A stretch of DNA of 64,000 nt from Saccharopolyspora shandongensis (GCF_900106995.1 NZ_FNOK01000026.1:59290-123289); one strand, 5' to 3'. Numbered from the stretch's first letter, positions 17,506-26,742 are shown. Program-made: numbers and translations. Notes: generated by a model not told the origin, from the letters alone.

Positions 17506-17606
17506 CCCACTGCTCCGGCAGACGGCGACGAGCCCTCGACGTTCCTCTCCGGAACATGCCGCAACGGCGTCCGCCCCGCGCCGACCTCGCTGTTGGAGAT
17601 TCCCGG

Positions 17607-17649
17607 ACACCGGATCCCTTGTGCCACAACGGCACGGGGGATCCGGTGT
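17607..17649 (+). terminator. Hairpin terminator after the GntR gene
   Basis: ACACCGGATCCC (17607-17618) pairs with GGGATCCGGTGT (17638-17649), and inside the loop GTGCC pairs with GGCAC. This gives a two-tier stem of 17 bp about 100 nt after the stop. Confidence 0.65.
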
Positions 17650-17684
17650 GTTTGCCGGGAAAGCCGCGCTCGGCAAAAATTTCG

Positions 17685-17758
17685 GTATACGAACGACCCC
17701 GAACAACTCTTGACCGGCGGATCAGCCGGGCCTACCTTACGTATACATATTCTTATAC
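17685..17758 (+). promoter_or_regulatory. Promoter and GTATAC operators of the NCS1 permease operon
   Basis: TTGACC at 17710-17715 and TACCTT at 17733-17738 are separated by 17 nt, a good sigma-70-type promoter. A GTATAC palindrome lies upstream at 17685-17690, and a GTATA/TATAC inverted repeat at 17741-17758 covers the expected transcription start. This arrangement suggests repression by a GntR protein. Confidence 0.6.
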
Positions 17759-17830
17759 TTCCACATCGTGGAATAAATAGGAAATTCAAGGTAGCCGAAT
17801 GTTTCAATGTGGAAACCCGGGAGCAGCCTT

Positions 17831-19312
17831 ATGACCGCGACGGACAACCGAACTGCCACGGATCCGCCCGGCTCCGCCAGCACCACCCTGTACAGCTATG
17901 ACCTCGCCCCGACGAAGAAGGAGGGGCGCCGCTGGGGCGCCTACAACGTCTTCACGCTCTGGGCCAACGACGTGCACAGCCTCGGCAACTACGCGTTCGC
18001 CATCGGCCTGTTCGCGCTGGGCCTGAGCGTATGGGGCATTCTACTGGCCTTCGTGCTGGCCTCGGTGTTGTTGTTCCTGCTCCTGACGCTGTCCGGCTAC
18101 ATGGGGCACAAGACCGGCGTGCCCTTCCCGGTCATGAGCCGCATCGCGTTCGGCACCAAGGGCGCGCGGATCCCGGCCGCCGTCCGCGGCATCGTCGCCA
18201 TCGCCTGGTTCGGCATCCAGACCTACCTGGCGTCCGCCGTGCTGAACGCCCTCCTGGTGGCCATGTTCCCCAGGCTGCAGGTCCTGGAGACCTCGTCCGC
18301 GCTGGGGCTTTCGACGCTCGGCTGGATCACCTTCCTCGCGCTCTGGGCCATCCAGGTCCTCATCGTCAGCTACGGCATGCACGTGATCCGCAAGTACATG
18401 GCGATCGCCGCGCCGACCACCCTGATCACGATGTGCGCGCTGGCGATCTGGATGTTCGTCCGCGCCGGCGGTTCCATCTCGATCTCCACCTCGCAGCCGC
18501 TCACCGGCGGGGCGATGTGGCTGCAGATCCTGCAGGGCGCCGCGCTCTGGGTAGTGATCTACGGGACCTTCGTGCTGAACTTCTGCGACTTCACGCGCTC
18601 GGCCAAGAGCCGGAAGTCGATCATCGGCGGGAACCTGATCGGGATCCCGGTGAACATGCTCTTCTTCGCCGGCATCGTCGTCGTCCTCAGCGGCGCGCAG
18701 TTCAAGCTGGACGGCCGGGTGATCACCAGCCCGACCGACATCGTGCAGACGATCCCCAACCTGATCCTGCTCGCGAGCGCCTCGATCGCGCTGATCATCC
18801 TGACCATCGCGGTGAACCTGATGGCCAACTTCGTGGCGCCGATCTACGTGCTCGTGAACCTCTTCCCGCAGAAGCTGAACTTCCGCCGGGCCGGGTTGGT
18901 CAGCGCGGCCATCGGCCTCGTCATCCTGCCGTGGAACCTCTACGACAACCCCGTCGTGGTGAACTACTTCCTCGGCGGCCTCGGCGCGCTGCTCGGGCCG
19001 ATCTTCGGCGTGATCATGGCGGACTACTGGCTGCTGCGGAAGGCCCGCGTCAACGTCCCGGACCTCTACACCGACAACCCGGACGGCGAGTACCACTACC
19101 GCAACGGCTACAACCCCAAGGCGGTCTGGGCGTTCGTGCCCGCCGCCGCGATCTCGGTCATCGTGGCGCTGGTGCCCGTCTTCGAGGTCGTCGCCGGGTT
19201 CTCCTGGTTCGTCGGGGCGATCCTCGGCGCGGCCATCTACGCCGTCATCGGCGACCGCAAGCCGGAATTCCGCGACGTCGACGGCGAAGCCATCGCCGTG
19301 GCCGCCGAGTGA
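17831..19312 (+). CDS. NCS1-family nucleobase/allantoin/hydantoin permease
   Basis: This 493-residue permease has about 12 membrane segments. YDLAPTKKEGRRWGAYNVFT and LWANDVHSLGNYAFAIGLFA at the N-terminus are the NCS1 signature region for substrate and Na+/H+ binding. GVPFPVMSRIAFG and FNFCDFTRSAKS-like text (seen as VLNFCDFTRSAKSRKSI) also fit. The start MTATDNRTATDPP is the nearest ATG after a weak GGGAGCAG site. It is followed 23 nt later by a racemase of the hydantoin/allantoin type, so uptake of hydantoins, allantoin or a related ureide is likely. It has its own promoter. Confidence 0.92.
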   Translation: MTATDNRTATDPPGSASTTLYSYDLAPTKKEGRRWGAYNVFTLWANDVHSLGNYAFAIGLFALGLSVWGILLAFVLASVLLFLLLTLSGYMGHKTGVPFPVMSRIAFGTKGARIPAAVRGIVAIAWFGIQTYLASAVLNALLVAMFPRLQVLETSSALGLSTLGWITFLALWAIQVLIVSYGMHVIRKYMAIAAPTTLITMCALAIWMFVRAGGSISISTSQPLTGGAMWLQILQGAALWVVIYGTFVLNFCDFTRSAKSRKSIIGGNLIGIPVNMLFFAGIVVVLSGAQFKLDGRVITSPTDIVQTIPNLILLASASIALIILTIAVNLMANFVAPIYVLVNLFPQKLNFRRAGLVSAAIGLVILPWNLYDNPVVVNYFLGGLGALLGPIFGVIMADYWLLRKARVNVPDLYTDNPDGEYHYRNGYNPKAVWAFVPAAAISVIVALVPVFEVVAGFSWFVGAILGAAIYAVIGDRKPEFRDVDGEAIAVAAE

Positions 19313-19335
19313 ACAGCTGATCAATGAGGGGAAAC

Positions 19336-20052
19336 ATGAGGATCGTCGTCGCCAACGTCAACACGACCGAGGCGGTCACCGAGGCAATCCGGCAGCAGGC
19401 CGTGAAAGTCGCCTCCGACACCACCGAGATCATCGCGGTGACACCGGATTTCGGGGCCGGCTCGGTGGAGGGCAACTTCGAGAGCTACCTGGCGGCGGTG
19501 GCGGTGATGGACCGCGTCAGCCGGCTCGAAGAACCCTTCGACGCGGTGGTGCTGGCGGGCTTCGGCGAGCACGGCAAGGAAGGGCTCGCGGAGCTGTTCG
19601 ACGTGCCGGTCGTCGACATCACCGAGGCCGCCGCGCACACGGCGTGCCTGATCGGCCGCCGCTACGCGGTGGTCACCTCGCTGCGCCGCACGCTCGGCCA
19701 GATCCACGACCGCCTCCAGCTGACCGGCCTGACGGGCCGGTGCGCAGCGTTGCGCGCCGCCGAGATCCCGGTGCTGGAGCTGGAGGCCGACGAGGACCGG
19801 GCCGCGACGCGCATCGTCGAGGAGGCGCGGCTGGCGGTGGAGGACGACGGCGCCGACGTGATCCTGCTCGGCTGCGCCGGAATGGCGGGCCTCGCGGAGC
19901 GGGTCGAGGAGGAGGTCGGCGTCCCGGTCGTCGACGGGGTCGCCGCGGCGGTGAGCCTGGCGGAGGCGCTGGTGAACCAGAACCTCAGCACCTCCAAGCG
20001 CGCCTACCCCACGCCGCAGCCCAAGCCCCTCAAGGGCTGGCCGCTGGGATGA
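19336..20052 (+). CDS. Hydantoin/allantoin racemase (Asp/Glu racemase superfamily)
   Basis: This 238-residue racemase shows the two catalytic-cysteine regions of the family in modified form. MRIVVANVNTTEAVTEAIRQ contains the conserved VNPNT-like strand. LAGFGEHG near residue 75 replaces the usual first Cys region (often GCFGD), so the first catalytic Cys appears to be absent. LLGCAGMAGLAERV near residue 175 keeps the second Cys. The ATG at 19336 follows GAGGGG and is preferred to one four codons earlier. With the permease and GntR gene it forms a small ureide-use unit. Because of the missing Cys, activity should be treated as unproven. Confidence 0.82.
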   Translation: MRIVVANVNTTEAVTEAIRQQAVKVASDTTEIIAVTPDFGAGSVEGNFESYLAAVAVMDRVSRLEEPFDAVVLAGFGEHGKEGLAELFDVPVVDITEAAAHTACLIGRRYAVVTSLRRTLGQIHDRLQLTGLTGRCAALRAAEIPVLELEADEDRAATRIVEEARLAVEDDGADVILLGCAGMAGLAERVEEEVGVPVVDGVAAAVSLAEALVNQNLSTSKRAYPTPQPKPLKGWPLG

Positions 20053-20058
20053 ACTACC

Positions 20059-20111
20059 GGCGGTCCACCGCGCCCCGGGATCACGACGGGCCCGGCGCGC
20101 GGTGGACCGCC
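20059..20111. terminator. Convergent hairpin terminator
   Basis: GGCGGTCCACCGCGC (20059-20073) pairs perfectly with 20097-20111 across a 23-nt loop. It lies between the racemase stop and the stop of the oppositely oriented GAF regulator and overlaps the last codons of the latter. Confidence 0.65.
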
Positions 20112-21280
20112 AACCTGACTCCGTCGGCCAACCGGTAGGGCCTGGTCTCCACCAGGGTTCCGTGCAGGCGGCGCAGTCGCGACACCTCCGCGCGGACGGT
20201 GACGAGGTGCTCGGTGTCCCCGAACAGGGCCCGGCTGAGCGCCTGCGCGGTGAGGCCGGCAGGGCCGGCGGAGTGCAGGAGCGCGAAGATCTCGGCGTGC
20301 CGCTTGGTCAGCGGGCGGTGCCATTCGGCGTCTCCGGAGCGCAGGCGCAGCACCGGCGAGCCGGACAGGTCGAGGTCGAGCAGCACCGTCCGCCCGCGAT
20401 CCGACGGCCGGATCAGCCAGCCGTCCGCCAGCCGCTCGGGAATGCAGGCCCCGACGCCGGGAACCGCGATGACCTGGCCGTCGGCCGGCGCGGCGATCCG
20501 GTCCCCCACCGCGATGCCCGAACTGTGCGCGACCCAGCCGTCGTCGTCGACCAGCAGGGCCGGCCCGGCGGCCGCGGCCAGCAGCGGCTCGGCCGACCGC
20601 CGCAGCCGTTCCAGGCCCTGCCGGTGGCCGCGCCAGAGCTGGGACTCGGCGAGCCGCCGAGCCGTCTCGACCAGGGCGCCGATCGCCGGATGCAGGGTCA
20701 GGGCGGGCCCGCTGACGTCGACGACGCCCAGCAGCGCACCGGTGCGCGGGTCGTGGATCGGCGCGGCGGTGCAGTACCACGGATGCTGGCCCTGCTCGAA
20801 GTGCTCGCCCGCGAGCAGCTCGACCGGCGCGGCCTCGGCCAGCGCGGTGCCGATCGCGTTGGTGCCCACGTTCGCCTCGGTCCACTGGGCGCCCGCGCGG
20901 AAACCGAGGTCCTCGGCCCGGCGCAGGACCGGCGACGCGCCCTCCTGCCAGAGGATGACGCCATCGGCGTCGGTGACCACCAGCAGCAGCGGCGAGGCGT
21001 CGGACACCGCCCCGATCACCTGCCTGAGTTCGCCGATGACGTTCCGCAGCGGCGATCCGTGCCGCCGCCGCGCGAGTTCCTCCTCAGCCAGGGCGGCGCG
21101 GACGTTGCGCCCGTCGGCGGTGAGGCCGAGCCCGAGCACGCGCGACCAGGAGCGGGAGACGAGGGCGCGAGGCCGCAGGTTCGGCCGAGTTCCGGAGATG
21201 ACGGCGTCGTGCATCCGCACCAAGTCGCGGGCGTAGTCGGGCAGGTGCCGACCCGGCGGGACAGCGTGCGGAACGCTCAC
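20081..21280 (-). CDS. GAF-domain transcriptional regulator
   Basis: This 399-residue protein resembles the sensory half of AcoR/DhaR-type activators. A GAF domain (about residues 80-220) includes WTEANVGTNAIGTALAEA and HPWYCTAAPIHDPRTGALLG. There is no AAA+ sigma-54 domain. The C-terminal part (KRHAEIFALLHSAGPAGLTA, then ALFGDTEHLVTVRAEVSRLR) is a winged-helix-like DNA-binding region found in actinobacterial relatives. The GTG start follows GGGAGG. It is transcribed divergently from the flavin monooxygenase and probably activates it in response to a small aromatic or keto compound (inference). Confidence 0.82.
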   Translation of the reverse strand: MSVPHAVPPGRHLPDYARDLVRMHDAVISGTRPNLRPRALVSRSWSRVLGLGLTADGRNVRAALAEEELARRRHGSPLRNVIGELRQVIGAVSDASPLLLVVTDADGVILWQEGASPVLRRAEDLGFRAGAQWTEANVGTNAIGTALAEAAPVELLAGEHFEQGQHPWYCTAAPIHDPRTGALLGVVDVSGPALTLHPAIGALVETARRLAESQLWRGHRQGLERLRRSAEPLLAAAAGPALLVDDDGWVAHSSGIAVGDRIAAPADGQVIAVPGVGACIPERLADGWLIRPSDRGRTVLLDLDLSGSPVLRLRSGDAEWHRPLTKRHAEIFALLHSAGPAGLTAQALSRALFGDTEHLVTVRAEVSRLRRLHGTLVETRPYRLADGVRLAVHRAPGPS

Positions 21281-21441
21281 CGGTCCACCTCCCGCGACAT
21301 CGCTCTCACGGCGATGATATGTGGCACCGGTCACTGCACGCGATAGCCGAGCCGGAATGCAATTCCCTGCAACCCTTGCCGACCACTTCCCGAGGGCGTG
21401 TGATCTGCGTTACTCGACAACTGGGATGACAGGGAGTTGGG

Positions 21442-23259
21442 ATGACGCAGACGATCGACCCGGTGGCAGGGCCCGGCTCCCCGCAGGAGCGCGTCGATGC
21501 CTGGCTGAATCGTTTCGAGTCCGCGCTCGCGGCCGGCGACGCCCGGCAGGCCGCCGCGATGTTCGCGGCCGACAGCTACTGGCGGGACCTGGTGTCGTTC
21601 ACCTGGAATCTCAAGACCGTCGAGGGGCGCGAGGGCATCGCGCACATGCTGGAGTCCTGCCTCGCCGACACCGCGCCCTCCGGATTCCGCACCACGGAGG
21701 CCCCGGTCGAGTCGGCGGGCGTCGTCGAGGCGTGGATCGAGTTCGAGACGGCCGGCGGCCGCGGGAAGGGCCATCTCCGGCTGACCGACGAGGGCGGCTG
21801 GACGCTGCTCACCAGCCTGCGCGAGCTCAAGGGGTTCGAGGAGCCGCAACGCGAACGGCGTCCGAAGGGCGCCCACCACGGGACGATCAGGGGACGTCGT
21901 TCCTGGGCCGAAGAACGCGACCGCGAGGAGACCGAGCTCGGGCGCGAGGAGCAGCCCTACGTCGTCGTCATCGGCGGCGGGCAGGGCGGCATCGCGCTGG
22001 GCGCGCGGCTCCGCCAGCTCGGCGTGCCCGCTCTCGTCCTCGAACGCAACGCCCGCGCCGGGGATTCGTGGCGCAAGCGCTACAAGAGCCTCTGCCTGCA
22101 CGACCCGGTCTGGTACGACCACCTGCCGTACCTGCCCTTCCCCGACAACTGGCCGGTCTTCGCGCCCAAGGACAAGATCGCCGACTGGCTGGAGATGTAC
22201 ACGCAGGTGATGGAGGTTCCGTACTGGACGAGCTCCGAGGTCACCTCCGCCGGTTGGGACGACGAGGCCGAGCGGTGGACGGTGGTGGTCGACCGCGACG
22301 GCGAGGCGATCACCCTCACGCCCCGGCAACTCGTCTTCGCCACCGGGATGTCCGGCAAGCCGAACATCCCGTCGTTCCCGGGGATGGAGCTCTTCCAGGG
22401 CGATCAGCACCATTCCTCGCAGCACCCCGGCCCCGACGCCTACGCGGGCAAGCGGGCGGTCGTGATCGGCTCCAACAACTCCGCCCACGACATCTGCGCC
22501 GCGCTGTGGGAGCACGGCGCCGAGGTCACCATGGTGCAGCGCTCCTCCACGCACATCGTCAGGTCCGAATCGCTGATGGACATCGCCATGGGCGACCTCT
22601 ACTCCGAGCGCGCGGTGAGCTCGGGGATGACCACCGACAAGGCCGACATGGTCTTCGCATCGCTGCCGTACCGGATCATGCACGAGTTCCAGATCCCGGT
22701 GTACAAGCAGATCCGGGAGCGTGACGCGGACTTCTACGACCGGCTGGAGAAGGCCGGGTTCCTGCTCGACTGGGGCGACGACGAATCCGGGCTGTTCATG
22801 AAGTACCTCCGCCGCGGCTCCGGCTACTACATCGACGTCGGCGCCTCCGAGCTGGTCGCCGACGGCGAGATCGCCCTCGCCCACGGCAAGGTCGACCACC
22901 TCACCGCCGACGGCGTCGTGCTCGCCGACGGCACCGAGCTGCCTGCCGACGTGGTCGTCTACGCGACCGGGTACGGCTCGATGAACGGCTGGGTGGCGGA
23001 CCTGGCCGGCCAGGAGATGGCGGACCGGGTGGGCAAGTGCTGGGGCCTGGGTTCGGGCACGACGAAGGATCCCGGGCCGTGGGAAGGCGAGCAGCGCAAC
23101 ATGTGGAAACCCACGCAGCAGCAGGGCCTGTGGTTCCACGGCGGGAACCTGCACCAGTCCCGGCACTACTCCCTCTACCTCGCCCTGCAGCTCAAGGCCC
23201 GGTACGAGGGCATCCCGACCCCGGTCTACGGCCTGCAGGAGGTGCACCACCGGTCCTGA
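21442..23259 (+). CDS. Flavin-containing monooxygenase with N-terminal SnoaL/NTF2-like domain
   Basis: This 605-residue protein has two parts. Residues 1-135 form an NTF2/SnoaL-like alpha+beta fold (VDAWLNRFESALAAGDARQA, WRDLVSFTWNLKTVEG). Residues 170-605 form the class B flavin monooxygenase: FAD motif VIGGGQGGIALGARL, NADPH motif VVIGSNNSAHDICAALW, and VVYATGYGSMNGWV near the C-terminus. The typical Baeyer-Villiger fingerprint is modified, so oxidation of a ketone, amine or sulfur compound remains open. The same fusion is common in actinobacterial and fungal proteins. GGGAG precedes the ATG. It is divergent from its probable GAF regulator and followed by a strong hairpin. Confidence 0.9.
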   Translation: MTQTIDPVAGPGSPQERVDAWLNRFESALAAGDARQAAAMFAADSYWRDLVSFTWNLKTVEGREGIAHMLESCLADTAPSGFRTTEAPVESAGVVEAWIEFETAGGRGKGHLRLTDEGGWTLLTSLRELKGFEEPQRERRPKGAHHGTIRGRRSWAEERDREETELGREEQPYVVVIGGGQGGIALGARLRQLGVPALVLERNARAGDSWRKRYKSLCLHDPVWYDHLPYLPFPDNWPVFAPKDKIADWLEMYTQVMEVPYWTSSEVTSAGWDDEAERWTVVVDRDGEAITLTPRQLVFATGMSGKPNIPSFPGMELFQGDQHHSSQHPGPDAYAGKRAVVIGSNNSAHDICAALWEHGAEVTMVQRSSTHIVRSESLMDIAMGDLYSERAVSSGMTTDKADMVFASLPYRIMHEFQIPVYKQIRERDADFYDRLEKAGFLLDWGDDESGLFMKYLRRGSGYYIDVGASELVADGEIALAHGKVDHLTADGVVLADGTELPADVVVYATGYGSMNGWVADLAGQEMADRVGKCWGLGSGTTKDPGPWEGEQRNMWKPTQQQGLWFHGGNLHQSRHYSLYLALQLKARYEGIPTPVYGLQEVHHRS

Positions 23260-23283
23260 CCGTCCGATGTTCCCGCCGGTCAC

Positions 23284-23335
23284 GGGGCCGTGCGTACTTT
23301 GTGCTGCTATGGCGACACAAAGTACGCACGGCCCC
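23284..23335. terminator. 12-nt-loop hairpin, copy A (bidirectional terminator)
   Basis: GGGGCCGTGCGTACTTTGTG (23284-23303) pairs perfectly with 23316-23335 over 20 bp. The loop is CTGCTATGGCGA. It lies between the convergent stops of the monooxygenase and the LLM oxidoreductase. The same structure and loop type recur at 32239 and 61738. Confidence 0.8.
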
Positions 23336-23373
23336 GGATCCACCGGAACGCCGCCGCCAGAAGCGGCCCGTCG

Positions 23374-24531
23374 CTACGCGCGTTCGGCTTCGTACTTCTT
23401 GGCCATGTGGGCCACCGCGTCGTGCTGGGCCTGGGCGTGGCCTTCCCGCGTCGCACTCGCCCGCGCCTTCGCGTCCAATGTGGACTGGGCTTGGCCCTGG
23501 AAGGCGGGCAGCACGTGCTGGGCGATCAGTTCGTAGGAGCGCTTCGTCGCCGCCGGGTTCGCCCACTCGTGTGCCATCAGCAGCATCGCGCCGAACCCGC
23601 CGGACTGGCCCACCAAGCGCTGCACCTGCTCCGCCGCGTCCTCCGGGGTGCCGATCACGCCGACGCCCGAATCGCGGATGAACGCGATCATCTCCCCGAC
23701 GTCGCCGCCCGACACGTGCATCTGCGGGAAGGCCGCGATCTTCTGGAAGTACTCGAACCAGTCCGCGATCCCGTGCTCGACGTCCCGGTACGCCTGCTCC
23801 CGGGTCTCGGCGACGTGCATCAGGCCGACCAGCCGCCACGCCTCGCGATCCACCTCGGTGCCGAACGCCTCGGCTCGCTCGGTCGCGATGCCCCAGTGGT
23901 GCCCCAGGGCGTCGAAGCTCTCGGCGGTCAGCGTCGCGCCGATAGACAGCAGCCCGATGCCGTGCCGCCCGGCCAGCCGGGGACCGGTCGGAGACGCCAC
24001 CGCGGCCACCGCCACGTCGAACAGCGGATCCGAGTAGGGCCGCAGCTGCAGGCGCGCGTCGACGAGGTTGTGCGTCCGGGTCCGCGCGGTGACCGCTTCG
24101 CCGCGCAGCAGGCGCAGCACGATGTCGAGGTTCTCGTCGAGCAGCTCGCGGGTCTCGGTCGGGTTGAGGCCGATCATCGCCGAATCCGTGGGCAGCGAGC
24201 CGGGCCCGACGCCGAGCATGACCCGGCCGCGCGTGAGGTGGTCCAGCAGCACCATGCGGTCCGCCACCCACAGCGGGTTGTGGTACGCCAGCGAGATCAC
24301 GCCGGTGCCGAGCCTGATGTGCCGGGTCCGCTCGGCCGCGGCGGCGATGAAGATCTCCGGCGAGGCGATCAGCTCGCTGCCCGCCGAGTGGTGTTCGCCG
24401 ATCCACGCCTCGTCGTAGCCGAGCGCGTCGAGGTGCTGGATGAGTTCGAGGTCGCGGTGCAGTGCCAGGGTGGGGTTCTGGCCCGCGGTGTGGAAGGGGG
24501 CCAGGAAAACGCCGAAACGCAGCTTGCTCAC
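23374..24531 (-). CDS. LLM-class flavin-dependent oxidoreductase
   Basis: This 385-residue bacterial-luciferase-like (TIM-barrel) oxidoreductase probably uses FMNH2 or F420. Family features are LRFGVFLAPFH at the start, YDEAWIGEHHSAG near residue 45, RIRLGTGVISLAYHNPLWVA-type text (seen as IRLGTGVISLAYHNP), GRVMLGVGPGSLPTDSAMIG, and EMIAFIRDSGVGVIGTPEDA. The GTG start VSKLRFGVF follows AGGAGGTAGGC; a longer reading has no such site. Alkanal or alkylsulfonate-type monooxygenation is possible, but the substrate is unknown. It is convergent with the monooxygenase and divergent from an acyl-CoA synthetase. Confidence 0.9.
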   Translation of the reverse strand: MSKLRFGVFLAPFHTAGQNPTLALHRDLELIQHLDALGYDEAWIGEHHSAGSELIASPEIFIAAAAERTRHIRLGTGVISLAYHNPLWVADRMVLLDHLTRGRVMLGVGPGSLPTDSAMIGLNPTETRELLDENLDIVLRLLRGEAVTARTRTHNLVDARLQLRPYSDPLFDVAVAAVASPTGPRLAGRHGIGLLSIGATLTAESFDALGHHWGIATERAEAFGTEVDREAWRLVGLMHVAETREQAYRDVEHGIADWFEYFQKIAAFPQMHVSGGDVGEMIAFIRDSGVGVIGTPEDAAEQVQRLVGQSGGFGAMLLMAHEWANPAATKRSYELIAQHVLPAFQGQAQSTLDAKARASATREGHAQAQHDAVAHMAKKYEAERA

Positions 24532-24659
24532 GCCTACCTCCTGGATAGCCCGGAATGCCTTCCCCAGTGCACTAAAGTCGGCTGACGTCTGCAATCGCCC
24601 GACCGGACCGGCCGAAATAGCCTGCGCCTATCGGTTCGTTAGGCCTGCCGTACTTGTCG

Positions 24660-24676
24660 TACCCACCGGTCGGTGA
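24660..24676. promoter_or_regulatory. TetR-like operator upstream of the acyl-CoA synthetase
   Basis: TACCCACCGGTCGGTGA lies in the divergent gap between the LLM gene and the synthetase gene. It resembles TACCAACCAGTCAGTA at 57219-57234. Both fit the general ACC-n-ACCGGTCGGT-n type of TetR-family operators. Confidence 0.4.
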
Positions 24677-24744
24677 TTCATTCGGTGCGCAAAGCCGGTT
24701 TTCCGCTGTCCGCCTGTCCGAAGTGGACGACAAGGAGCTCGAGA

Positions 24745-26217
24745 GTGCCCGCAGCCGACCGGCCCGTCGCCGGTACCCCGTTCCCCGTCCGGCTGGCCGA
24801 ACTCGCTGCCGCCGAACCCGACCGCGCCGCGCTGACCTGCGAGGACACCACGCTCACCCGGGCGGAGCTGGAATCGGAGTCGAACCGGCTGGCCCGCGAC
24901 CTGCTGGCGCGCGGGGTGCGGCAGGGCGACTTCGTCAGCATCGTGCTGCCCAACGGGGTGCCGTTCGTGCTCGCCGAGATCGCGGCCTGGAAGGTCGGCG
25001 CGGTGCCCCAGCCGCTGAGCCCCAAGCTCCCGGCCGGCGAACTGGCGGAGATCATCGCGCTGGCCGAACCCGCGCTGGTGATCGGCGATGTGGAACCGGA
25101 GCTGACCGGCGGGCGCCCGGTGCTGCCCGCGCGATTCCGCTCCGCCCAGCAGGACGACGGCCCGCTGCCGGTGGCGGTCTCGCCCGCGTGGAAGGCGCCG
25201 ACCTCCGGCGGCAGCACCGGCCGGCCCAAGGTGATCGTCGCGGGGCGGCCCGCGCTGGTGGAGGACGTGGAACCGTCCGCGGACAGCTTCGGCATCGAAC
25301 CCGGCGGCGTCGCGCTGGTGCCGTCGCCGGTGTCGCACAACGCGCCGAACATGTCGGTGGCCATGGGATTGCTGCGCGGCAACCACGTGATCCTGATGCG
25401 CCGCTTCGACGCCGCCGAGACGCTGCGGCTGATCGGCGAGCACCGGGTGACCTGGCTGTACGTGGTGTCGACGATCCTGGCCCGGATCGCGAAGCTGCCC
25501 GCGGAGGTGCGCGACGCCGCCGACATGTCGAGCCTGCGCGCCGTCTTCCACACGGCGGCGCCGGTGCCGGTGTGGCTGAAGCGGCAGTGGATCGACTGGG
25601 TCGGGCCGATCCTGCGCGAGCTGTACGCGGGCACCGAGGCGCAGGCCGCCACGTTCATCACCAGCGAGGAATGGCTGGCGCACCCGGGCTCGGTGGGCCG
25701 GGTGCTGCGCGGCGAGATGCAGGTGCGCGACGCCGGAGGCCGGGTCCTGCCGCCGGGCCGGGAGGGCAAGGTGTGGATGCGCACGGCGGCGGACGTCGAT
25801 CCGACGTACCGGTTGCTGGGCGGTCGGGCGCAGGTCGACGGGGAAGGCTGGGAATCCCTCGGCGACATCGGCTGGTTCGACGAGGACGGGTACCTCTACC
25901 TCGGCGACCGGGAGACGGACATGATCCTGGTGGGCGGCGCGAACGTGTACCCGGCGGAGCTGGAAGCGGCGCTGGCGCTGCACGACGCGGTGGTGGACAG
26001 CTGCGTGATCGGCCTGCCCGACGACGATCTCGGCAACGTCCCGCACGCGATCGTCCACCCGCGCCGCCCGGTGACCGAGGAGTCGTTGCTGGAACACCTC
26101 CGCGCCCGGGTCGCGCCCTACCGCCTGCCCCGGAGCTTCGAGTTCGTCTCGGACCCGCTGCGGGACGAGGCGGGCAAGATCCGCCGCTCGCGCCTCCGAG
26201 CCGAACGCCTCCCCTGA
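24745..26217 (+). CDS. Acyl-CoA synthetase / AMP-dependent ligase
   Basis: This 490-residue ANL-superfamily enzyme activates a carboxylic acid with ATP and CoA. TSGGSTGRPKVIVAG near residue 155 is the P-loop (normally STSGTTGxPK). YAGTEAQA is the A5 motif, ESLGDIGWFDEDGYLYLGDR the A7/A8 region, and AGKIRRSRLRAERLP the C-terminal A10 Lys region. The GTG start VPAADRPVAGTPF follows AAGGAGC. A possible TetR operator lies 70 bp upstream. Fatty, aromatic or terpenoid acids are all possible substrates. It ends convergently with a PPOX-type gene. Confidence 0.9.
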   Translation: MPAADRPVAGTPFPVRLAELAAAEPDRAALTCEDTTLTRAELESESNRLARDLLARGVRQGDFVSIVLPNGVPFVLAEIAAWKVGAVPQPLSPKLPAGELAEIIALAEPALVIGDVEPELTGGRPVLPARFRSAQQDDGPLPVAVSPAWKAPTSGGSTGRPKVIVAGRPALVEDVEPSADSFGIEPGGVALVPSPVSHNAPNMSVAMGLLRGNHVILMRRFDAAETLRLIGEHRVTWLYVVSTILARIAKLPAEVRDAADMSSLRAVFHTAAPVPVWLKRQWIDWVGPILRELYAGTEAQAATFITSEEWLAHPGSVGRVLRGEMQVRDAGGRVLPPGREGKVWMRTAADVDPTYRLLGGRAQVDGEGWESLGDIGWFDEDGYLYLGDRETDMILVGGANVYPAELEAALALHDAVVDSCVIGLPDDDLGNVPHAIVHPRRPVTEESLLEHLRARVAPYRLPRSFEFVSDPLRDEAGKIRRSRLRAERLP

Positions 26218-26231
26218 TCCCGGCGGCGAAC

Positions 26232-26660
26232 TCAGTTCAGGAAGCGGCGCACGGTTTCCGGGTGGATGACGAGGCGAACCTGGTCCGCGGCCAGTATCCC
26301 GGCGAGTTCGTCGGCGCGGGCCGAGTCGTCGAGGTCCCAGTAGCGAGCGGCCAGGCGGGCGGCCAGGTCGTGCGCCCCGCCGGGTTCCACCGTGGTGCGG
26401 CCGGCGACCGACAGCCAGCGCTCGCGTTCACCCACCGGGGCGGCGACGACGATCGAGGCGCGGGGGTCGCGGCGCAGGCGCCGCGCCTTGAGCGTGTCCG
26501 GGCCCGTGAACAGCTGGATCGTGCCCTCCGCAGTGGCCTCGAACCACACCGGTCGGGGCTGCGGCGGGAGCGGCGCCCCGGCCACGGACAAGAACCCGTG
26601 CAGGGGGCGTCGGAGGAATTCGAGGTCCTGGGCGGTCAGCGAACCGGCGTCGGTGCTCAT
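26232..26660 (-). CDS. Pyridoxamine 5'-phosphate oxidase-like (F420/FMN-binding) protein
   Basis: This 142-residue split-beta-barrel flavin/F420-binding protein shows HGFLSVAGAP near residue 22, RPVWFEATAEGTIQLFTGPD and TLKARRLRRDPRASIVVAAP, all typical of the PPOX/F420 family in actinobacteria. The ATG at 26658-26660 is the only start that leaves the full domain without extra sequence. It is divergent from the AraC regulator that starts 82 bp away, which may control it. The substrate is unknown. Confidence 0.85.
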   Translation of the reverse strand: MSTDAGSLTAQDLEFLRRPLHGFLSVAGAPLPPQPRPVWFEATAEGTIQLFTGPDTLKARRLRRDPRASIVVAAPVGERERWLSVAGRTTVEPGGAHDLAARLAARYWDLDDSARADELAGILAADQVRLVIHPETVRRFLN

Positions 26661-26742
26661 GCCGCCGATTGAACACGGCCGGCTCGGACGATCCCATGGG
26701 CGAGAAGCCGGATCGCCTGCGTATTCGTCTAGCCTCGGCGAC

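Noticed and set aside
18041..19324. 427-codon frame antisense to the NCS1 permease
   Set aside because: The composition is dominated by Asp, Glu, Arg, Gly and Val, an artefact of reading a membrane-protein gene backwards.
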